Positions 56,213-64,000 of a stretch of DNA of 64,000 bases are shown here, in pieces. The stretch is from Myotis daubentonii (lineage: Eukaryota; Chordata; Mammalia; Chiroptera; Vespertilionidae): contig NC_081844.1 of the NCBI RefSeq assembly GCF_963259705.1, forward strand, positions 23,049,715 to 23,113,714. The letters are read 5' to 3'. The notes under the pieces were generated by a model. That model was not told where the DNA came from, made no database searches, and was given only the letters and a program-made list of their open reading frames with translations. The position numbers and the translations under genes are program-made. Position 1 is the first letter of the stretch, and every line of letters begins with the position of its first letter.

Positions 56213-56266
<54 letters not shown>

Positions 56267-56297
56267 GAAGGAAGGAAGGAAGAAGAAAGAAAGAAGC
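56010..56297 (+). mobile_element. Second SINE with (GAAA)n tail, nested insertion
   Basis: A different tRNA SINE subfamily (short head 'gccagtggttagagcgttggccctccc'), followed by a tail expanded to (GAAA)n/(GGAA)n at about 56183-56290. Flanks CATTATGCTGG at 55999-56009 and 56298-56308. Confidence 0.88.
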
Positions 56298-56308
56298 CAT
56301 TATGCTGG

Positions 56309-56639
56309 TTGCTGCCGAGACCAAGATGGCCGCGAGAATCGCCGTCTTCATCAAGGATGCCTGGGCCAAGGAGCCGCTGCTGGTCGTGCACTGCACCATC
56401 AGGAGCCTCTCTGCTTCAGCCCCCACACCAAGTTCGCCATCATGATCAATGAGGTCACACCTACAACTACCAGTGCCCGCCTGAGATGACGGGAACATGC
56501 CCGGTGTGGCCAGCCACCCCCGGGGCCCCCAGGGCCGAAGCCTGGAGTGGCTGAAGAAACTGTGAACCCCTCCACGGACAGGGAGGAGGTCCCCTCCCCT
56601 GTGGCCCCCAATAAAATGTGAAAACTGAAAATAAGAAAC
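56309..56639 (+). pseudogene. Processed pseudogene of NDUFA3 (complex I subunit)
   Basis: Spliced-copy cDNA with polyadenylation signal AATAAA (56610-56615). From ATG 56326 the peptide MAARIAVFIKDAWAKEPLLV matches the NDUFA3 N-terminus, and near the end SLEWLKKL plus TGA (56562-56564) matches its C-terminus. Between them a deletion after '...CTIRS' removes about a dozen codons, and the frame is broken. NDUFA3 is an 84-aa nuclear-encoded accessory subunit of mitochondrial NADH dehydrogenase; this copy is intronless, A-tailed and flanked by target repeats, hence a retrocopy and not functional. Confidence 0.9.
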
Positions 56640-57034
56640 CATTCTGCTGAATGAAAGGAGCTGGGCTAGAAGGTCACTTATTGTATGATGCCAAGTATGC
56701 GAGATGTCCAGAACAAGCAAATCTATAAAGACCAGAGTAGACAGGTGGTTGCCACCAGAGGCTTAGAGGGGGCGGGGAGTGACTGGGAGTGGGGTTTATC
56801 TTGGGGTGATGGAAATATTTTGAAACTAGGAGGATGCTGGTTGCACAACATTGTGAATGCACTAAATGCTGTGGAATTATACAACTTAAGCGGTTGATTC
56901 TATGTGCATTTCATCTATATTATAACAAAAACACCGAAAACAAACTGTTCCTTTTTACTTTCCTTATTGTGGTGCCCAGAATATTTAAACACGACTTGAC
57001 TCACTTTATTTTTATTTATTTATGTTTTGTTGTT

Positions 57035-57272
57035 GTTAATCCTCACTTGAGGATATTTTTCCATTGATTTTTAGGGAGAGGGAAAGAGAGAGAGAGAGAA
57101 AGACAGAGAGAAAAGTCAATGTGAGAAAATCATCAAGTGGTTGCCTCCTGCATGTGCCCCGACCAGGGCCCAGCTGGGGAGGAGCCTGCAACCAAGGTAC
57201 GTATTCTGGGACCCTTTAGTCCACAGGCCGACACTATAGCCACCGAGCCAAACCAGCCAAACCGGCTAGGGC
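57035..57272 (-). mobile_element. VES-related SINE (AATCCTCACTTGAGGA subfamily)
   Basis: Minus-strand copy; flanks ACTCACTTTA near 57000 and 57276. Nearby 57273-57730 has no recognised element except a CTCF-like CCACCAGGGGGC at 57435-57446. Confidence 0.88.
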
Positions 57273-57732
57273 TCAACTCACTTTAAATAGCTGTTAAATG
57301 TGGCTGGACTAGACCACTGTGTCTCCAGGGGGATCAGATCACGCCAGCGTTCTCTGCCCAGCAGGTGTAAACCCGCAGAACCAGCTGACCCAGAGCAGGG
57401 CTAAGGTGGGGAGAAGAGGTCCAATTATTCACCCCTGCCCACCAGGGGGCTTTTGATTCATTTTTCAGGTCATGGGGCAACAGGACCTCACTCTCCCTGA
57501 CCAGAGAGAGGGGGGTGGAGGAGGGAGACTTGTGCAATACCTTGAACTTTTCACCACCTGAAGTTCAAAGACCTGAGGGGCATGCCCTCACCCTCCCGGA
57601 GGCAACAGGGCTGACTAAACCAGTGGGCTGCTGATTCAAGGTCCTTTACCCCTGTAGACCTGGGGCAAGGCCTTGGGCAAATGATGGAAACTTTCTGGCC
57701 CTTAGTTTTCTGATCTGAGTGTCTCCCTCGCC

Positions 57733-57826
57733 CTGGCCAGTGTGGCTCAGTTGGTTGGGTGTTGTCCCATGCACGGAAAAGTTGTGAGTTTGATTCCCAT
57801 GATCCCAGGTAGGGGGCGTGCAGTCC
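57733..57826 (+). mobile_element. Truncated tRNA SINE (GTTGGTTGGGTGTTG type)
   Basis: Head only, about 94 bp. The A-box region 'gctcagttggttgggtgttg' differs from VES and matches the copy at 60840. Confidence 0.8.
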
Positions 57827-58156
57827 TAGCAGCCCCTCCTCTCATCGTGCCCCCAGAACTCCTCTGCTGGCCTGCTCTCCCCTCTGGGCACTTCCTGAGA
57901 AAAGGCGGAGGCAGAAATGCAGAGACTCCCAGGGTCCTCCTGAGTCATCTACTTTAGAGTCGTCGTTAAAAAGTTATTTCGATGGGCAGGACATTTACAC
58001 CCGTGATGTCCAGGCTGATCCTGCTCTGTCCCTGGAGCAGCAAGTAAGGGTGCTCTCACGCCCCCCACTGCCTCTCTCCTCCCCTCGCAGCGCTGCGCTG
58101 GTTGGTCCCTGACCCGTTAGTTACAGCGATCATGCCTTTGGCTATTCACCGTCTGG

Positions 58157-58171
58157 CCTCTAGGTGGCGCT
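58157..58171 (+). promoter_or_regulatory. CTCF-like motif
   Basis: CCTCTAGGTGGCGCT, close to the CTCF core. It is in unique sequence, upstream of the SINE cluster. Confidence 0.45.
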
Positions 58172-58388
58172 GCCCGCCCGGTGCACCTTGCCTGTCCTGC
58201 CTGTGCAACCTCAGTTCAACCAGCTGTACTTCTGGGTACTCCTTGGGGCCAGGAGCTGGGGACACAACCTTGAAGGAGGCCCGGCCCTTGGTTTTGGGGG
58301 AGGGGTTCGAGTCAAATTTAGTTGTCCAATTGATCGATTATTATAATGGATCTTTGATAGGCCAGGATGATCTGGGGCTCAGGAACTG

Positions 58389-58574
58389 CTTTATTTATTT
58401 ATTTTTTTTGTTTACTGATTTTGAGAAAGAGAGAGAGTTGTTGTTCCACTTATTTAAGCCTTCATTGGTTGACTCTTGTATGTGTCCTGATTGGCGTGGA
58501 GGGATCAAACCCGAAACCTTGGCATGTTAGTGTTGGGGCGATGCTATAATCAACTTAGCTACCCAGCCAGGACC
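58389..58574 (-). mobile_element. Diverged tRNA SINE
   Basis: Minus-strand copy with poly-T left and 'tagctacccagccagg' at the head end. Its core lacks the standard VES features. Confidence 0.7.
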
Positions 58575-58616
58575 TGTCTGTACACCTTTAAAAACTGTTT
58601 CCAAATTACAAAAGCC

Positions 58617-58940
58617 GCCCGGCCAGTGTGACTCAGTGGTTGAGCATCGACCTATGAACCAGGAGGTCACGGTTCCATTCCCAGTCAGGGCACATGCCTG
58701 GGTTGCAGGCTCGATCCCCAGTGTAGGGGTGTACAAGAGGCAGCCAATCAATGATTCTCTCTCATCATTGATGTTTCTATCTCTCTATACTCTCCATTCC
58801 TTTCCAAAATCAATAAAAATCTTTAAAAATAAAAACACAGCCCTTGCTGGTTTGGCTCAGTGGATAGAGCGTCGGACTGCAGACTGAGGGGTCCCAGGTT
58901 CGATTCTGGTCAAGGGCATGTACCTTGGTTGTGGGCATAC
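58617..58940 (+). mobile_element. VES tandem pair sharing one target duplication
   Basis: A complete SINE (58617-58840), directly followed by a second one without its 3' half (58841-58940). The whole block is flanked by a perfect 12-bp duplication ATTACAAAAGCC (58605-58616; 58941-58952). The second copy ends at 'ttgtgggcatac' with no A-tail. Confidence 0.9.
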
Positions 58941-59466
58941 ATTACAAAAGCCATGGTGTGTTTTGGAGACCTAACAGTGCCTTCCCAGCCCTCTCCGGAT
59001 GTAACTGCCGCCCGCAGGGGGGTGTATTCTCCTTTCAGACTATTTTCAGTGGCGCTCAGATGGCCAGGCCTTTCTCACATTTAAGACTGCAGCAGGGTGG
59101 GCGAGGGAGAAGGTGGTGGGGGAGAGCTGGGCCTGGGCAGAACAGTGTGGGGAGCTGGGAATGGGCCGAAGCGCCATAGCTTGCAGGGCCTGAGGTGGTG
59201 GCTGTGACAGGGGGACCACAGAGGGGCACGGTGCGCTGTTCTGGGCCAGGACAGGAGGCTAGATGGGGCGTGGGTGTCACACTCATCAGAGGGGGCTGTC
59301 ACAGCAGATCCAGGGCAGGGGTGGATTGTTACAGGACAGGGGACCTGGCCCTGAGTGGACCTGCTGAGGGCCGGCTGGTAGTGTGTAGGTTCTCGACTTC
59401 ATGTAGGAAAGATTTCACACCAGTGCAGGTGACAAGAGGGTACATTTATTAAAGCTGAGGACAGTG

Positions 59467-59704
59467 CCCTGGTCGGGTGGCTCAGTGGGTTGGAGCATTG
59501 TCCTGTACAGCAGTCAGGGCGTATAACTAGGCTATGGGTTTGATCCCAGTCAGGACGTGTAGGGAGGCAACCGATCTCACATTCATCTCTCTCTCCTCAC
59601 ATTCATCTCTCTCTCTCTCTCTCTCTCTCTCCCTTCCTCTCTCTATAAAATCAATTAAAAAAACAAAAACCCACACATATCCTTGGGTGAGGATTTAAAA
59701 AAAA
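59467..59704 (+). mobile_element. tRNA SINE (GGTGAGGATT subfamily) with (CT)n
   Basis: Flanks AAAGCTGAGGACAGTG (59451-59466) and AAAGCTGGGGACAGTG (59705-59720). It contains two copies of 'ctcacattcatctctctct', the second expanded to (CT)n. Confidence 0.9.
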
Positions 59705-60464
59705 AAAGCTGGGGACAGTGAAACAAGGAAGGGCTTAGCGTAAAGGAAGCAACAGGAGAGCGCAGGCTGGGCTGCCTTAGCTCGCTGGGAAGTCAGAGAA
59801 AAGGGGGCCTTGGAGACAGGGTCGGGGGTTAGCCTGGGGCAAGCTGCTGCTGCCCACTGCTCCCCTGGTTGCAAGTCTTGTGGGGTCCCTTAGTGTTTAG
59901 GAGATGCATGCCTGTGGGGGGTGAAGATGGGAGGAAAGAGGGGGGAGGGAGTGGCAGGGGTGTGCGCTCCAGCAGGAGAGCACGGTGCAGCCTGTTTTGA
60001 GGGCTTTATCTCTCTCCTGCAGGTGGGAATTGGGAGAGGTCCGGGGAGGATTTCGGCAGAATCTTCATCATCTTCCCAGGTGTGCATTTTCTGGGTCCTG
60101 GTCTCTACTGATTGGCCAGTGCCAGGGTCTTTAAATCACTGCAGCCAGTCCTGGCGTTGCTCACCTGGTTTTGCTGATGATCTGGGCCTGGAGCTGGAAA
60201 TACAACTGAGGCCTCGATGTGGTCTCTAGGGAGGTGACCTTCTTTATCTGCTGTTGTGTATCAGCCTCACGCAGAGGTATTCTGCTATAGCTCGGCCAGT
60301 TTGCTCAGCCGTCTGTCTCAGTTCCCCGATTCCACTCATCCTTATGGCCTCTCAGAATGACAGTGGCTCCATGTCCATCCCCTTTGCGGACTCTACCCCG
60401 GCCAGCAGCCCCGTTTGCTCATCCTCTGCAGTTTCCCCATCTGGCCTTCAGCAGGTATTCAGCT

Positions 60465-60710
60465 GTCTTAGTCCGTTTGGGCTGCTATAGGAGAATATTT
60501 TTGCGTGAAGCTTATACACAACAGACATGGATTTCTTGCTGTCCTGGAGGCTAAAAGCCCAAGATCAAGGTCCAGCCATTCCGTGTCTGGTGAGGGCTCT
60601 CTTCCTGGTTCACAATGGCATCTTCTTGCTGTGTCCTCACAGGGCACAGAGGACAAGAGAACTCTGACAAGGAGAAAATTCTGAGATGTCCTAAATTCCA
60701 TTACAGCAGG
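60465..60710. repeat. Old dispersed repeat
   Basis: 'tcagctgtcttagtccgtttgggctgctataggag...ctggaggctaaaagcccaagatcaagg...ctcttcctggttcac...' Same family as at 54430. Confidence 0.6.
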
Positions 60711-60839
60711 CCGGGCCGGGGTGGGGGGATGGAGGGGGGGGGAGACAAAAAGCGGTTCATCAGTTAACAACGGCAGCAAAACCAGCAACAAACTGCTCAC
60801 ACTCCTTTAGTGTATGTTGGAATTAACACATGAACTTCC

Positions 60840-61039
60840 AGCCATGGCCAGTATGGATCAGTTGGTTGGGCGTTGTCCTGTGCACCGGGGGGTCGCTGGT
60901 TGGATTCCTGGTCAGGGTACATGCCTGGGTCTTGGGCTCGATCGATCCCCAGTCGGGTGTGTGTGTGTGTGGGGGGGGGGGAGGTGGATTTATGTTTCTC
61001 TCTCGCATCAATGTTTCCCTCTCCCTCTCCTTTCATCTC

Positions 61040-61077
<38 letters not shown>

Positions 61078-61110
61078 AATCAATAAAAAACACACACATT
61101 AAAAAAAGAA
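60840..61110 (+). mobile_element. tRNA SINE with (GT)n and (AATA)n
   Basis: 'gccagtatggatcagttggttgggcgttgtcctgtgcacc' head; internal (GT)n/(G)n at 60957-60981 and tail (AATA)n at 61043-61075. Confidence 0.85.
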
Positions 61111-61239
61111 AACAACTCCCAGGTGGCTATTTCTGAGATTATCTAAAGAGAGAATAACAAAAAAAAGAAGAAAAGAAAAAGGAGGGAGAAAGAATAGCCA
61201 GGTGGGAGCCCAGGAGCCTCAAGTTGTTGTTTACACATG

Positions 61240-61475
61240 AGCTTTGGGGAGTCTGCTGGCCTATCCCAGAGCGGGCCTGGCCTCAGCTTCTCCCACCCTC
61301 TTTGTCTATAGCCAATGTAAGTCCTTTCAGAGCAGCTTCCATTTTCTTCCCCCAACTTCATGTATAAAAATGCTTGCAGAACTCCTACCCACCATGCGCC
61401 GGCAGGTGAGACTCTCTGCCCCAAGACCAGTCATTTATTGTGCGTGTACTAGCAATGGCCTAATAAACGCATTCT
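61240..61475 (+). repeat. Possible LTR remnant
   Basis: A TATA-like 'tgtataaaaatgc' (61363-61374) and a downstream 'cctaataaacgc' (about 61450-61461) are spaced like the promoter and polyadenylation signal of a retroviral LTR. The ends are not clear and no viral gene is present. Confidence 0.35.
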
Positions 61476-61688
61476 TTTAAATTCTTTTATTGACTTCAGA
61501 GAGGAAGGGAGAGGGAGATGGAAACATCAGTGATGACAGAGAATCACTGATTGGCTGTTTCCTGCGCCCCCCCCCCCTCCCGCCTCGGGATCCAGCCCAC
61601 AACCCAAGGATGTGCCCTGACCAGGAATCGAACCGTAACCTCCTGGTTTATAGGTCGATGCTCAAGCACTGAGCCACACCAGCCGGGC
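61476..61688 (-). mobile_element. VES SINE
   Basis: Minus-strand copy with head 'gagccacaccagccgggc' and C-run in its body. Confidence 0.9.
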
Positions 61689-61859
61689 AGGAAGGCGCTT
61701 TTGATGTTACTGGTTTGTTAGAAAGAATTCAAAATGAACTGCCGGAGAAAGGGGTCCTGAGAGCAGGAGCTCCTGTCCCCGTGAAGTTGGGGTGTCCCAC
61801 CCTGGATGTGTTTGCCAACTTGGAAGCTCTCCTTACCTCTTTGTTTCTCGAACCCAATC

Positions 61860-62100
61860 TCTATCCCAGAGGTTGGAGGTGGCCAGAAAGTTCCCACCCT
61901 CCAACCACGTGGTCTTTCTGGAGCCCAGCCCCCATGCTAAAGCAACCGAGGGAACCCCGCCCTGTTAGCTCATGAGCATAAACACAGGTGTGCTCTACAG
62001 GGGTTCCTTGTGAATAACAAAAGGTACTCCTATGACTCAGGAAATACCAAGCGTTTCAGGAGCTCCGTGCCAGGAACTGGGGACACAGACCAAGTTCTTA
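61860..62100 (+). repeat. Old LTR-like repeat remnant
   Basis: 'ggtctttctggagcccagcccccatgctaaag...gaaataccaagcgtttcaggagctccgtgccaggaactggggac' belongs to the same family as the remnant at about 23900-24370. No gene. Confidence 0.5.
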
Positions 62101-62160
62101 AACTACAGGGACCTTACTTGGAAAGAGTGTCTTTGCAGATGTAATTAAGGTAAGGATGGA

Positions 62161-62396
62161 GCCGAAACCGGTTTGGCTCAGTGGATAGAGCGTCGGCCTG
62201 CGGACCGAGGGGTCCCAGGTTCGATTCCGGTCAAGGGCATGTACCTGGGTTGCGGGCACATCCCCAGTGGCAGATGTGCAGGAGGCAGCTGATCGATGTT
62301 TCTCTCCCATCGATGTTTCTGACTCTCTATCTCTCTCCCTTTCTCTCTCTGTAAAAAATCAATAAAATATATTTAAAAAAAAAAAAAAAAAAAAAA
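62161..62396 (+). mobile_element. VES SINE
   Basis: Perfect 14-bp target duplication AAGGTAAGGATGGA (62147-62160; 62397-62410). It splits an older repeat that runs from about 62095 to 62760. Confidence 0.95.
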
Positions 62397-62767
62397 AGGT
62401 AAGGATGGAAATGAGTTCAGACTAGATGGAGGGGGTCCTAAATCCGGCGAATGTGTCTTCAGAAAAGACAGAAAAGGACACACAGAGACACCGGAAACGA
62501 GGCCGAGTGAAGATGGAGGCCGAGACTGAAGCGAGGCCCCCACAAGCCAAGGAATGGCAGCGCCACCAGAAACGGGAAGGTGGTGGTGGGTGGGTATGTC
62601 CTCTGTCAGAGCCCTCAGTGTGGCTTTGAAACCCTGCTGACACCTTGATGTCAGACTTCTTGCCTCCTGAATTGCGAGAGAATACATTTCTGTTGTTTTA
62701 AGCCACCGAGCCTGTGGTGACTTTTTTTAAGGCCGTCCTAGACCAATAGTACTACTATTTCATTAAT

Positions 62768-63004
62768 TTTGTTAATCCTCACCCGAGGACATTTTCCCAT
62801 TGATTGTTAGAGAGAGTGGAAGAGACGGGGGAGAGACACAGAGAGAGAAACATCTGTGGGAGAGAGACACATCAATTTGGCCGCACCCCCACTGGGGCCT
62901 GGGATTGAGCCTGCACCCGGGGTACATGCCTTTGACCAGAATTGAACCTGCGACCCTTCAGTCTGCAGGGCGACGCTCTAGCCACTGAGCCACACCGGCT
63001 AAGG
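62768..63004 (-). mobile_element. VES-related SINE (AATCCTCACCCGAGGA subfamily)
   Basis: Minus-strand copy with head 'cgctctagccactgagccacaccggct' at the right. Confidence 0.88.
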
Positions 63005-64000
63005 ATATTCCATGAATTCTGTAAAAGTTTTATTTTTATGAAACTTAAATGTTTTGTCACTCTAAGCATGGTCACTGTAAGACGCTGGCTTTGCTGTGCT
63101 GGTGAGGCTTTTGCAACTGACAGTGACCAACAGCCTCCTGCAGAGCGTCCTGTCCTCACACGCCCCCTTCTGGTTGTTTCTCTAAAATCAGGACTTCACC
63201 CCAGTGCCGTCTGCGCTTCTGGCAGTTGGGGAGCGCTATTTGGTGACCAGCACAGATCTGTCTCACCCAACCGTGACCCCTAAGCCCTTTGGCAGCTGGC
63301 GGGAATCCGGGTATGCCCCCCCCAAATATGTCACTTTGGTGTAGGATCATTCTGAGCTGAAGGCAATTGACAATCAACAGGTGCAGGGAGTTCTCTGCCC
63401 TCCCCTCCTCTGCCTACAAGCAGGGCATACTTTTCCCTCTGAGAAGGTGACATGAATTTTCCTTGGTGGTGGGTGTCTCTGCCATCTGTACTAGGAAGAG
63501 GAGAGGGGCTGGCATCACTGGGAATGGAGAGCCAGCACTGAGCTGAGTCTGCATCAACAACCCTACTATAATCGCCTTTACATTTCTCTAGTCCCCCCCC
63601 TTATTTCCTTGTCATTCCCCACAATGTATAGTCCATTGACGCTCAAATCCCCTTTCCTATGTTTCAAATGATATAGGAAGTCCCTGAGTCAAAATGCTTC
63701 TTTGAATTCCACTTCTTTTCTGTGACTTCCCTTTTCTGTAAGTATTACTAAAAACTGTGTGCCTTTTCTCCTGGTAATCTGCCGTTTGTTAGTTTAATTC
63801 GCGGGCCTCCATCACGGAACCTAAGAGGGTAGATGGAAAACGTTGCCTCCTTGACACAGCAGAGGGTCCCATTTCACAGATAGGATGTTGAGTCCGAGGA
63901 GTAGCAATTGGAGGCGGTGGGTTGCAGGGAGGGGGTAGAATTCCTTCCAGCCTGAAGGACCTGTCTGAAATGGAGCCTGGTTCCATTTGGCTGTGCCCCA
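63005..64000. other. Right-edge region, no gene identified
   Basis: Unique or highly decayed sequence. In other mammals CACNA1A lies further in this direction, but I see no exon of it here. Confidence 0.4.

Larger units (their letters stand above)
55500..56950 (+). mobile_element. Old L1 3' end containing three nested retroinsertions
   Basis: 'acccagcaatcccacctctaggc...ccaaaagaattgaaaacagg...ggtggaaacagccc...tggaatattatt...gtggatgaaccacgg' and, after the insertions, 'atgaaaggagctggg...cacttattgtatgatgcc...' form a contiguous L1M 3' sequence. The inserts occupy 55777-56639. Confidence 0.8.

Noticed and set aside
56326..56564. NDUFA3 as a functional gene
   Set aside because: Intronless, A-tailed, internally deleted and out of frame, flanked by retroposition target repeats.

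Overview
The window is nuclear DNA from a placental mammal, almost certainly a vesper bat (Vespertilionidae). About 26 tRNA-derived SINEs of the bat VES type and its relatives, a Helibat-type Helitron ending in a perfect palindrome and CTAG, a SPIN-type hAT element, several hAT MITEs with 8-bp target duplications and a half-L1 (HAL1) element together give that signature. Gene content and order match human 19p13.13: TRMT1 (-), NACC1 (+), STX10 (-), IER2 (+), then the long gene-free stretch that in other mammals leads towards CACNA1A.

Layout. 1-9.5 kb: 5' part of TRMT1 (thirteen coding exons; the C-terminal exons lie beyond the left edge), with a 4.6-kb intron filled by a Tigger-like element, a hAT MITE, a HAL1 with an open ORF1, and SINEs. 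9.5-10.7 kb: head-to-head promoter interval of TRMT1 and NACC1. 10.7-30.9 kb: NACC1 complete (noncoding exon 1 in a CpG island, 14.6-kb intron, five coding exons, 2.5-kb 3'UTR). 30.9-32.8 kb: convergent gap with a MER2-like remnant. 32.8-36.8 kb: complete STX10, eight coding exons, with a U12-type AT-AC intron between exons 2 and 3 and Helitrons in intron 4. 36.8-39.5 kb: CpG-rich head-to-head interval of STX10 and IER2, holding a serum-response-type SRF/Ets element. 39.5-41.2 kb: intronless IER2. 41.2-64 kb: no supported protein-coding gene; GC-rich unique DNA (41.2-43, 46-50, 52-54 kb) alternates with dense SINE/L1/LTR/hAT insertions, including a processed NDUFA3 pseudogene.

The genes do not form a pathway: TRMT1 dimethylates guanosine 26 of tRNAs, NACC1 is a BTB/BEN transcriptional regulator, STX10 is a trans-Golgi/endosome SNARE, and IER2 is a growth-factor-induced nuclear protein. 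All exon joins were derived by hand: coding exon lengths sum to whole codons for NACC1 (509 aa), STX10 (249 aa) and IER2 (226 aa), and 529 codons plus two bases of TRMT1 are inside the window.

Most noteworthy: the AT-AC intron of STX10; three successive retroinsertions into one 11-bp target at 55.8-56.65 kb; the HAL1 with intact ORF1; an out-of-frame upstream ORF that overlaps the NACC1 start codon; horizontally acquired-type DNA transposons; and a CTCF-like site carried by a Helitron.
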